From contig CAWHGA010000023.1 of assembly GCA_963828705.1 (NCBI GenBank), forward strand, positions 186,001 to 250,000: a stretch of 64,000 nucleotides of DNA. The letters run 5' to 3'. Numbering within the stretch: the stretch's first letter is position 1; each line of letters starts with the position of its first letter. Below the pieces are notes generated by a model. That model was not told the origin of the DNA and ran no database searches. It worked only from the letters and a program-made list of their open reading frames with translations. Shown one piece after another: positions 20,035-28,234 of the stretch. Both the position numbers and the translations under genes were made by a program. The stretch is from CAWDJT01 sp963828705 (GTDB lineage Bacteria; Desulfobacterota; Syntrophobacteria; Syntrophobacterales; Syntrophobacteraceae).

Positions 20035-20441
20035 GCTACCCCCTCTGCTCATCACAGTTGGATTTCCCGATGGCCGGGTGGATGCCCCGTTCCCGCTCGC
20101 CACCCGGTTCTACCGCGCTCGCGCTCATAGCAAGTCATGATTTTGGTTGAACCGCCGGTTGCAACCGGCCACTAGCGCGCACTTTAGACCATTCCAGGAG
20201 TTTCGTCACCGGCTTTGTCTCAGCTGCAGGCCACAAGAGGCAGGCGGCACGCCCCAGACACCATACCCCAAGCTTTCTGTCACCCCGCGCCTCCAGGTCC
20301 TCCCGTTCCTGCGGCTTCAGATCACAAGTTCCATTTGACGACCTTGGCCTCTATGGTGCACTCTTGCCGGTGTGAATCGTTCTGTACCCACAATTCGACG
20401 CTATCAACCCGTGACCATTTTTGGCTGAAAGGAACTCTCCT
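20035..20441. other. Divergent intergenic region
   Basis: 407 bases separate the divergent starts of the giant membrane protein and the acyl-CoA synthetase, so both promoters should lie here. A short palindrome-like stretch (GCCGGTTGCAACCGGC, 20155-20170) is visible. Short open frames inside have no family features, and I see no clear promoter match. Confidence 0.4.
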
Positions 20442-22541
20442 ATGCAAACTTGGTTTGAACCGCGATCGGTGGTGCTCATTGGTGTTTCCCGTCAAAGCGG
20501 AGTGGGTGCTTATAACAATCTAGAGATGCTCATACGATACGGCTACAGCGGCCAAATCTATGTGGTGCACCCCAAGGTGGCAGAAATCCTGGGGCATAAG
20601 ACCTTCGCCAAGGTCGCCGATTTGCCGGAAGTTCCGGACATGGCCGTCATTTCGGTGGGGCGCGAACGAGTTCTGCCGGTGTTTGAAGAGTGCGCACAAC
20701 ACGGCATTAAGAGGGTGGTGGTGATCAGCCAGGGGTTCGCCGACGCGGATGAACGAGGCAAGGAGCTGCAGGAACAATTGCTTGGCATGGCCCGAAAACA
20801 CGGCACCCGCATCCTCGGTCCCAATACCATGGGGATTCTTAATGCCTTCGCCGGGTTCAGCACTGCCTTTATCGACCTTGCCAGGGATCCCAACCCACCA
20901 CCGCTGACCCTGGTAGCGCAGTCGGGGGTTTTTCAGGTGGGTTTTGAATCATTCACCGGGCGAGCTGGGTAAGGCCCTCGATGTGGGCAACGCCTGCGAC
21001 CTGGATTTTGCCGATGCCCTCGACTTTCTCGAACACGATCCCCAAACTGAGATCATCGTGCTGCACATGGAGGGCATCCGTGGCGGCCGCCGATTTCTGG
21101 AAACCGCGGCCAGAGTAGCGCGCTCCAAACCCATCATCGTGCTCAAGACCGGCCGCAGCATCGCCGGGGCTCGCGCGGCGCTGTCTCACACCGGCTCCCT
21201 GGTGGGGGAAGATGCGGTGGTGGACGCGGCCTTTACCCGCGCCGGGCTCATCCGGGTGCGCACCATGATGGAGATGCGTGCTGTCTGCCAGGCCTTCCTG
21301 CACTTCCGGACCATGGCCGGGCCCAGCCTGGCGGTGATTACCGCGACCGGGGCCTGCGGCATCATGACTGCCGACGCCTGCGAAGACTACGGCCTGGAAC
21401 TGGCACCCTTCCCGGAGGGAATCCGCAGTGGCCTGGAAAACGCGCACATCGCCTGGCACAAGCTCAACAACCCGGTAGATATCTGGCCCCTGGGTATGGT
21501 GACCGGATCGTTCACCAACGTTTTCAAAAACGCCGCCCGTGGCCTGCTTCAAGACGACCGGGTACACGCCCTGCTGGGCATTGTCCCGGCGCTTTCGTCA
21601 CCGCTCCACGCCGACCTGGACCTGGCTGCCATGATGCGCGAGATCCAAGCGGCCAACCCGGAGCACAAACCCATCGCTCTGTGGCTGTATGCCGACGGCG
21701 TGGCTGAAAAGGCCCGAACGCTTGCCAATGAACCGGGCGTGGCCTGCTTCGGCAGCATCGATGAAGCCGTCATGGGCCTGGCCGCCCTGAATCGCTATCG
21801 GCGGTTTGTCGAGCAGGCGCTGTCCAAGCCGGCTGCAGCCGTGGCCTCCGCGCCCCAGACCGGAAGCCTGCAGCAGTGGTCCCCAAACAGGGTCTGCTGG
21901 TGGGGGAAGCCGCCCTGGAGCTGCTCAGAAATTATCAAGTTCCAGGGGTTCCGGGCGAACTGGCGACTGATGCCGCCACCGCCACTACCATTGCGGCCCG
22001 TCTGGCTTACCCGGTGGTCCTCAAGATTGTCTCCCCGCAGTGGTTGCACAAATCCGATCTGGGTGGGGTGCGGCTCAACATCAGCAACAGTGATGAGTTG
22101 GTGCTGGCCTTCGATGAACTGCTGGATCGTTTTCGCCGGCAGACACCATCCGGAGAATTGCAGGGGATTCTGGTACAGAAACAGATTCGGGGGATTGAGG
22201 TCCTCATGGGGATCAAGCGCGACCCCCAGTTGGGGCCGGTGATTGTGGCTGGAATGGGTGGGATTTACACTGAGATTTTTCGCGATGTGGCACGCTGTCT
22301 GGCACCCATCGACTCCCAGGATGCCCAGGAAATGCTCCAGTCCTTACGGATCTACCCGATTCTCAAGGGCACTCGGGGCCAAAGCGGGGTCAATCTGGAT
22401 GCGCTGGTCAAAATGTTGCTCGGCCTATCGCAGCTGGCCGTGGATTGCCAGCAGGTCAACGAATTGGACCTCAACCCGGTCATGGCTGCTCCAGAGGGCT
22501 GCTGGTGCGTCGACGCCCGCATAGTGTTGGGCGAGGGGTAA
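20442..22541 (+). CDS. Acyl-CoA synthetase (NDP-forming), single-chain (frameshifted)
   Basis: Single-chain member of the ADP-forming acetate/acyl-CoA ligase family, which can make ATP from acyl-CoA. The order is a CoA-binding Rossmann domain (SVVLIGVSRQSG near residue 9), two flavodoxin-like succinyl-CoA-ligase domains with the likely phospho-histidine in ARAALSHTGSLVGEDAV, and a C-terminal ATP-grasp domain (YPVVLKIVSPQWLHKSDLGG, ELQGILVQK). One extra base near 20962 and one missing base near 21875 split the gene; corrected it is 699 residues. The ATG at 20442 has AAGGAA 7 nt upstream. The physiological substrate cannot be told from sequence. Confidence 0.85.
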
Positions 22542-22570
22542 GAATTGACCGCGGCGCTTGCGCCCTTTGC

Positions 22571-22870
22571 TCAGGTGCCGGCTCCGCCGAATCCTTTGGG
22601 ACCGCGCAAATCCCGGAGAATCTGCAGGGCTTCCGTCAGGTGCTCCTGGTCGGTCTGACCGTCAGCCTCGTCGAGGTGGGCAATGGTTGTCAGGTGCCAT
22701 TCCAGTTCGGTCACCTTGTTCTGAGCGAAGTCGCTGGGGGTTCGGCGCAGCTCCCCCTTGATCGCCAGGATCATGGGGCTGATCCGTTGGTAGAAGAGGA
22801 CCCGATCCTCTTCTGGCAGGGCGGCGATTTCATTGGCAAGCTGTTCAAGCTGGGTCAGAAGCTGCAGCAC
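22571..22870 (-). CDS. Small helical protein, unknown function
   Basis: A 99-residue protein predicted to be mostly helical and soluble (LTQLEQLANEIAALPEEDR, then QEHLTEALQILRDLRG). It has no signal peptide or catalytic motif. It starts with GTG (MLQLLTQLEQ), with AAGGAG about 11 nt upstream. It converges with the synthetase gene, with 29 nt between the stops. I do not recognise a family. Confidence 0.55.
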   Translation of the reverse strand: MLQLLTQLEQLANEIAALPEEDRVLFYQRISPMILAIKGELRRTPSDFAQNKVTELEWHLTTIAHLDEADGQTDQEHLTEALQILRDLRGPKGFGGAGT

Positions 22871-23027
22871 GGGGTTTTTTTCTCCTTGGGGTTTGGGTTG
22901 GGTTTATTCAGTCAGGTAATAACCTTGGTCCGAGGCTGCTCGCTATTGGGATGGGATAGGGCTGGCGAGACCGTCGGCCCGGCCCTCTGACCCCGCCACC
23001 GGCAGGGTCAGAGGGCCGGATTTTGGA

Positions 23028-23441
23028 TTAATAGGGATAGTAGTGGTGGCGGTAGTAATAAGGAGGATCGGCGCAGACCTCGCGATCGTATTCACGCACC
23101 ACCATTCCATTCTCCCGGACCACCGTGTGCACCCAGCGGCACCGTTCCGACCGGTAAGGTGGCGGCGGTGCATCGGCATAGGCGCGCGCCCGTGATTCTT
23201 CGGCAGCCGCACCAGCTAAGGCCCCGGCAGCCAGCCCGGACAACCCCCCAACAGCTGCCCAGCGTGGGTCGCCGGTAGCGGCGAAGCCAATAGCCGTACC
23301 CAACGCTCCCATGCCAAGCGATGACGAAGCCACTCGATCGTAATAGTATGGTGACGTGGCGCAACCCACCGCCGATAGGACCACCAAGACCAGCAATGGT
23401 CCCGCCAGTATCCATTTTCTGCCAAAACCATAGGTACTCAT
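23028..23441 (-). CDS. Glycine-zipper lipoprotein
   Basis: A 137-residue exported protein. Its signal sequence ends in a lipobox-like LSAVGCATS, so the mature protein probably starts at a lipidated cysteine. A glycine-rich zipper follows (LGMGALGTAIGFAATG, GLSGLAAGALAGAAAEE), as in outer-membrane SmpA/Rickettsia 17-kDa-like lipoproteins. The C-terminus is rich in Tyr, Arg and His. GGAGG 7 nt before the ATG at 23441 favours this start over an in-frame ATG at 23471. Function unknown; cell-envelope location inferred. Confidence 0.7.
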   Translation of the reverse strand: MSTYGFGRKWILAGPLLVLVVLSAVGCATSPYYYDRVASSSLGMGALGTAIGFAATGDPRWAAVGGLSGLAAGALAGAAAEESRARAYADAPPPPYRSERCRWVHTVVRENGMVVREYDREVCADPPYYYRHHYYPY

Positions 23442-23857
23442 GATACGCCCTCCCGTTTCGCTTTCATTCACATAAGGTCATACTGACCATCGCTTCAAAG
23501 CAATCGCATTATAATGCTCCGGTGAAATCAAGTCATCAGAATATAAAACGGTTTCCTCCACAGGATTCCAGGAGCGTTTGGCGGAGCGTCAGCTCATTCT
23601 CGGAACGTGCGCGCTGGTTCGATACGATTGGATGAATCATGACCTGGGTTTCACCCGGTGGCATTGTGTGAAAGGGGTTTGGCGGCTGTCAGGGAAAGGA
23701 GTTTGTCCTTGACTTATGCGAGGCAAAGGATTAACCGCTTGGGACGAAAGTACAAGCCGGAGTATTTCGATAACTATTTAGAATTAAAGTATAATTTTGA
23801 CTGTGCCTGGCATCGGCATGGTAGACAACCACAAGACACATTGGGGGAATGATTCTT
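23442..23857. other. Divergent intergenic region
   Basis: 416 bases between the lipoprotein gene (-) and the DUF1573-like gene (+). A 64-codon open frame (23658-23852) has no supporting features. The stretch around 23765-23800 is unusually AT-rich for this window and carries a promoter-like box. Confidence 0.4.
23766..23795 (+). promoter_or_regulatory. Candidate promoter of the DUF1573-like gene
   Basis: A perfect -10 box TATAAT is at 23790-23795. An 18-nt spacer leads back to TTCGAT at 23766-23771, a weak -35 match. It is about 60 nt before the start codon. Confidence 0.35.
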
Positions 23858-24919
23858 ATGCGCTGTGACAGAAGAGGTTTTCCCGGAACTCTGGTACTAT
23901 TCGTCTCTCTGGTAGTGTTACTCTACGGGTCGCCATCGGCGTTGGGCCAGCAGACCGCTTCTCCCGCACCATCCTCCGAAGGTGCCAGGGATGTTGCCAA
24001 CGCCATCGAGCCGCGCGTCAAGGTGGATGAAGTATCTTTCGACTTTGGGGAAGTGGGGGAAGGTGAGACCGTCCGTCATGACTTCAAGGTGAAGAATCTG
24101 GGTCTCGCCGAATTGCAGATTACCCAGGTTAGCCCCGGCTGAGGCTGCACTGTCGCTCGGTTCGACCGAGTGATCCCTCCCGGTGGTGAGGGCTTCATTA
24201 CCTTGCAGATAGATTTGCACAATTTCCAGGGCAGTGTGCACAAAAGCGCAACCGTTCACACCAATGACCCGCAACAGCCGCGGTTCAACCTCGACTTGAA
24301 AGCGCTGGTGCGCCCTTTCATCGAAGTGAAACCGGCAAACACCTTGCTCTTCCGTGGATTTCCGGAACAACTCAAGCCCCAGAGCGTCGATCTTGTCAGC
24401 ACTGGCACCGCATTCCACATCCTCAAGACCGACACCAGCCTACCCCAACAGATTGCGTTTGAGATGGAGACTGTTGAAGACGGCAAACACTACCGGCTGC
24501 GAGTGACCAACGCAGCTGCCAGCGGCAACTACACCGGTTATATCCTCTGCCGTACCGACCACCCCAAACGCCCGGAAATCAAGATTGCCATCACGGGTGC
24601 CATTGAAACCGAGCTCAGCGTGGCGCCGCTAGCCTTGCTGGTTGGCCGGGTAAGCCCGGAACAGCCGCTGCGTACCGGCGAAATCAAGGTACACCACAAC
24701 CGTAACCAGACGTTCCAGATCAGTCGGCTAACCTATGACGACCAATTGATCGCCGTGAGCCAGGAAGCGATGCCGGATGGGGCCGGTTATCTGCTGAGAG
24801 TCGCACCGCGGTTGGAGGCTGTCCCTACAGGTGGCCACCGGGAAACCACTATTATGATCGAAACCAATGCCAAGAGCGGAACCAAGGACCAGGTGCGGGT
24901 CAATGTGGTGAACCGCTGA
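23858..24919 (+). CDS. DUF1573-like exported protein with in-frame TGA (putative selenoprotein)
   Basis: Exported protein of 353 codons: a signal peptide (residues 1-26, ending near PSALGQ), then a DUF1573 immunoglobulin-like domain. This begins VDEVSFDFGEVGEGETVRHDF and has PPGGEGFITLQI after the key site. Two or more similar beta-sandwich modules follow. The family motif C-G-C-T here reads TGA-GGC-TGC-ACT: codon 95 is TGA exactly where the first conserved cysteine belongs, and both sides are in the same frame with normal codon use. The simplest biological reading is Sec-Gly-Cys; the alternative is a TGC-to-TGA error or mutation. The ATG at 23858 has GGGGGA 9 nt upstream; an ATG at 23849 lacks spacing. 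The role of DUF1573 is not established. Confidence 0.75.
24140..24142 (+). other. In-frame TGA, candidate selenocysteine codon
   Basis: TGA at codon 95 replaces the first Cys of the DUF1573 CGCT motif, giving U-G-C-T. No shift of frame is needed to join the two halves. Confidence 0.55.
24154..24172 (+). promoter_or_regulatory. Candidate bacterial SECIS hairpin
   Basis: CGCTCGG (24154-24160) and CCGAGTG (24166-24172) form a 7-bp stem with one G-U pair and a 5-nt loop TTCGA. It starts 11 nt after the TGA, the spacing known for the E. coli fdhF SECIS upper stem-loop. The loop does not carry the E. coli GGUCU sequence, so the match is in position and shape only. Confidence 0.4.
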
Positions 24920-25063
24920 CACTTATCATGATCAGAGGGCGCATCGGCAACATACCGAACCGGTGGGTCGTACAGCTTCGATCGAAGGGTGCGAAAGGCG
25001 ATCACTGTGTTGCCAGCCTGTTTCCTGTAGCTTGCAGCATGAAGGCTGCAGCCGGAGAATGCC

Positions 25064-25843
25064 ATGTCTCTGATCCAATGTGAAGTGAGGGATAATATTG
25101 GTCTCATTTGCCTGTGCAACCTGAGCAAGCGAAACGCGCTCAGTGCGGCGATGGTGGCTGAGATCCTGCAGGCACTTGAAGAATGCCGTGAGAAGCGGGT
25201 TGCCGTGGTGATCCTCAGGGCTACCGATGATTGCAGCGTGTGGTCGGCAGGGCACGACATCCACGAATTGCCCCGTTCGCATCGCGATCCCCTGGGCTAC
25301 TATGATTCCCTCGAGCGTCTGCTGCGGGCTGTACAGGAATACCCGGCTCCGGTTATTGCCATGGTTCACGGCAGCGTTTGGGGTGGTGCCTGCGACCTGG
25401 TCATGACTTGCGATCTTGTGGTTGGCGACGAAACCTCGTCCTTTGCCATTACCCCGGCAAAACTGGGGCTTCCCTACAACCCTACCGGCATCCTGCACTT
25501 CATCAACCGGCTGGGACTCAACATTGCCAAGGAGATGTTCTTCACTGCCGATCCAGTCCCGGCGGAACGGGCGGAACGTATTGGCATCATCAACCACCTG
25601 GTGCCAGCGGAACAGCTTATGGATTTCACCCTGGACCTGGCCCGGCGCATCGCATCCCGGTCTACCCTGGCCATTTCGGTCATCAAGGAACAATTCCGGA
25701 TTCTGGCCGGTGCTCACGCCATCTCACCCGACGCCTATGAACGCATTCAGGGACTGCGACGACAGGTCTACGACAGCCATGACTACGAAGAAGGCGTCTG
25801 TGCCTTCCTGGAGAAACGGACGCCAACGTTCAAGGGGGAGTGA
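25064..25843 (+). CDS. scpB: Methylmalonyl-CoA decarboxylase (ScpB type)
   Basis: Crotonase-fold enzyme that decarboxylates methylmalonyl-CoA to propionyl-CoA. The 259-residue product follows the E. coli ScpB/YgfG sequence closely. It has SAGHDIHELP and DPLGYYDSL, then MVHGSVWGGACDLVMTCDL with the oxyanion-hole glycines, then ITPAKLGLPYNPTGI. The tail YERIQGLRRQVYDSHDYEEG and FLEKRTPTF is also matched. These features separate it from generic enoyl-CoA hydratases. GGAG precedes the ATG. No mutase genes are adjacent; the partner pathway is inferred. Confidence 0.85.
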   Translation: MSLIQCEVRDNIGLICLCNLSKRNALSAAMVAEILQALEECREKRVAVVILRATDDCSVWSAGHDIHELPRSHRDPLGYYDSLERLLRAVQEYPAPVIAMVHGSVWGGACDLVMTCDLVVGDETSSFAITPAKLGLPYNPTGILHFINRLGLNIAKEMFFTADPVPAERAERIGIINHLVPAEQLMDFTLDLARRIASRSTLAISVIKEQFRILAGAHAISPDAYERIQGLRRQVYDSHDYEEGVCAFLEKRTPTFKGE

Positions 25844-25907
25844 ACACCAGTCGAGCTTATGAGAATTTCTCCCTTCGGTCGTGTTGACGAAAAATCGATG
25901 AAACCAT

Positions 25908-27029
25908 CTAATTGTGGGGTCGGGGTTGGTAAAGACACAGAGGTTCGGGGGCAAGGTAGTCACCGGTGCTTTCGAAGGCCCGCGCCCGGCAGCCGCCGCA
26001 GACCCGCAGGTATTCGCACTGGCCGCATTTGCCCTGGTAGAGTGAGGGGTCGCGCAGCTTGCGGAAGATCTCCGAGGTTTCCCAGATTTCCCGAAACGGT
26101 TGCCGGCGCAGGTTGCCGCAATCGAGCTCCAGATAGCCGCAGGGCTGCACCTGACCAACGTGGGACACAAAGCAGAAGCCAATTCCTCCCAGGCAGCCGC
26201 GGGTCATGGCATCCAGCCCAAAGGTCTGCACGTCCACCTTTTTCCCCTCAGCCCGGGCACGCTGTCGCAGGATCCGATAATAGTGCGGTGCGCAGGTGGC
26301 CTTGAGCTGCAGCGGCACCTGGTCCTTCTGTTCGTAGAACCAATGGAGGGTTTTTTCGTACTGCTGGGCGGTGATGGCCTGGTCGGCCAGATTTTTGCCG
26401 CGCCCCGTCGGGACCAACAGGAAGATGTGGTGGGCCACCGCTCCAAGATCCACAGCCAGTTTCTGAATGGCCGCCAATTCCTCCAGGTTCTGCTGGGTGA
26501 TGCTGGTGTTGATCTGGAATTCCAGACCAGCGTCGCGGGCACAAGCAATGCCGCGTAGCGCTCCGTCGAAAGCCCCCGGTACCTGCCGAAAGGCGTCGTG
26601 AGACGCAGCCGTAGCTCCATCCAAACTGATGCTGATGCGTTCGATGCCGGATGTCACCATCTGCCGTGCCTTTTCCGGGGTTAAGAGCGTCCCGTTGGGT
26701 GCCATGGTCATCCGGAAACCTTTCGCCTTTCCATAGGCGGCAATCTCGAAGATATCGGGCCGCAGCAGCGGTTCCCCGCCGGTCAGGATGATGATGGGAC
26801 GGCCCAAGGTTGCCACGTTGTCCAGGAAGGCGACGGCCTCGTCGGTGTTCAGTTCGCCTTCGTAGGGGCGGTCTTGAGCGGAGGCGCGGCAGTGGATGCA
26901 GGCCAGATTACAGGACCGGGTGACTTCCCAGGCAATGAGGCGCGGGCCGGTCGCGGAACCGAGGCTATGTCCGCCAGATTGGTCCTGGGAGGAAGTACCA
27001 GGAGGTTTGATGTGAGCCGGGTGGGCCAT
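25908..27029 (-). CDS. ahbD: Heme b synthase, radical SAM (AhbD)
   Basis: Radical SAM enzyme of the siroheme-dependent heme pathway; AhbD oxidatively decarboxylates two propionates of Fe-coproporphyrin III to give heme b. The 373-residue product has the cluster motif CNLACIHC after PRLIAWEVTRS (residues 29-46), then ILTGGEPLLRPDIFE. A SPASM-like C-terminus follows (CGQCEYLRVCGGCRARAF) and should hold a second cluster. AAAGGAA precedes the ATG at 27029. The start lies inside the 3' end of hemB as read. The ahbC-hemB-ahbD order matches the known arrangement in Desulfovibrio. Confidence 0.85.
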   Translation of the reverse strand: MAHPAHIKPPGTSSQDQSGGHSLGSATGPRLIAWEVTRSCNLACIHCRASAQDRPYEGELNTDEAVAFLDNVATLGRPIIILTGGEPLLRPDIFEIAAYGKAKGFRMTMAPNGTLLTPEKARQMVTSGIERISISLDGATAASHDAFRQVPGAFDGALRGIACARDAGLEFQINTSITQQNLEELAAIQKLAVDLGAVAHHIFLLVPTGRGKNLADQAITAQQYEKTLHWFYEQKDQVPLQLKATCAPHYYRILRQRARAEGKKVDVQTFGLDAMTRGCLGGIGFCFVSHVGQVQPCGYLELDCGNLRRQPFREIWETSEIFRKLRDPSLYQGKCGQCEYLRVCGGCRARAFESTGDYLAPEPLCLYQPRPHN

Positions 27030-28014
27030 GCCGTTCCTTTATCGATTGCAGCAGCTTGGCTGCATCCTTGGCGAAGTAGGTGAGGATCATATCGGCGCCA
27101 GCGCGGCGAATGGCGATCAGTGTTTCCATCATGGCCCGCGATTCGTCCAGCCAGCCCTGCGCCGCAGCCGCCTTGATCATGGCGTATTCGCCGCTGACAT
27201 TGTAAGCCGCCACCGGCAGGTCGAATTCCTCGCGTACCAGGCGGATGATATCCAGGTAGGGCAGGGCCGGCTTGACCATCACGATGTCGGCCCCTTCATC
27301 GACATCCAGAGCCACCTCGCGGATGGCTTCCAGACCGTTGGCGATATCCATTTGGTAGCTGCGCCGATCGCCAAATTGCGGTGCCGATTCGGCGGCTTCC
27401 CGAAACGGTCCGTAAAACGCCGAACAATACTTGGCCGAATAGGCCATGATGGCAACCTGATCAAAACCGGTCTCATCCAGGCGTTCCCGAATGACGGCCA
27501 CCCGGCCGTCCATCATATCGGAGGGGGCAACGATATCGGCCCCGGCCTGAGCATGGGAGACGGCCACCCGGGCGAGAACCTCGAGAGTGGCGTCGTTGTT
27601 GACTTCATGGCCGCTAAGGAGGCCACAATGACCGTGGCTGGTGTATTCGCACAGGCACACGTCGGTGATCACCACCAGATCAGGATGCTTGTCCTTAATG
27701 GCGCTCACTGCTTCCTGTACCACGCCATCGGCGGCATGGGCCTCGCTCCCCTCGGCATCCTTGTGACGCGGTAGTCCGAACAGCAACACCGCCGGAATTC
27801 GAAGGTCCACCACTGACTTGATTTCCTCCAGGAGCTGGTCCACCGAGAACTGATATACCCCCGGCATGGACCGCACCGGGTTCTTCAGTTTGTCGCCGGG
27901 CATTACGAACATGGGGTAAACCAGGTTGTCCACCGTCAGGCGGGTTTCACGAACCATGCGCCGCAGGTTCTCGGTGCGGCGCAGACGCCGTGGGCGATAC
28001 ATGGGAAATTGCAT
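26965..28014 (-). CDS. hemB: Delta-aminolevulinic acid dehydratase (porphobilinogen synthase)
   Basis: Condenses two 5-aminolevulinate molecules to porphobilinogen, the common step of tetrapyrrole synthesis. Zinc-type metal site DVCLCEYTSHGHCG is near residue 118. The active-site lysines lie in YSAKYCSAFYGPFR and MVKPALPYLDI. The start at 28014 (MQFPMYRPRRLRR) has AAGGAG 7 nt upstream; the frame is open 24 codons further. The last about 24 residues beyond AAKLLQ run through the ahbD start and do not look like HemB. A one-base error there would bring a TAA next to the normal end, so the real stop may be near 27035. Confidence 0.93.
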   Translation of the reverse strand: MQFPMYRPRRLRRTENLRRMVRETRLTVDNLVYPMFVMPGDKLKNPVRSMPGVYQFSVDQLLEEIKSVVDLRIPAVLLFGLPRHKDAEGSEAHAADGVVQEAVSAIKDKHPDLVVITDVCLCEYTSHGHCGLLSGHEVNNDATLEVLARVAVSHAQAGADIVAPSDMMDGRVAVIRERLDETGFDQVAIMAYSAKYCSAFYGPFREAAESAPQFGDRRSYQMDIANGLEAIREVALDVDEGADIVMVKPALPYLDIIRLVREEFDLPVAAYNVSGEYAMIKAAAAQGWLDESRAMMETLIAIRRAGADMILTYFAKDAAKLLQSIKERHGPPGSHQTSWYFLPGPIWRT

Positions 28015-28234
28015 GGCGATGCTCCTTGCTGCAGGGTTACGCTTGTAGCTATCGGAGTTTGTCCCCTCAACCAAGAACAGGCTCACAGAAAAAAATGACC
28101 AGGATAGACAAGCTGGTGTTTATTCCCACGGGGGGACGGGCATTGTTGCCCGCCATTTGATCGGTGGGCTGGCGTCCCGCCTGCGGTGGGACCGCCCTCC
28201 CAGCAAGATCTTCAACCGCTGTTTCTGCCAAGTT

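Noticed and set aside
22445..22990. 181-codon plus-strand frame after the acyl-CoA synthetase
   Set aside because: Overlaps the synthetase end and the antisense of the 99-residue protein; no domain features.
23658..23852. 64-codon open frame before the DUF1573-like gene
   Set aside because: No ribosome site or family features, and it covers the candidate promoter.
24143..24919. Separate gene starting at GTG 24170 instead of a recoded protein
   Set aside because: It would begin in the middle of a DUF1573 domain, without a ribosome site, and in the same frame as the upstream half.
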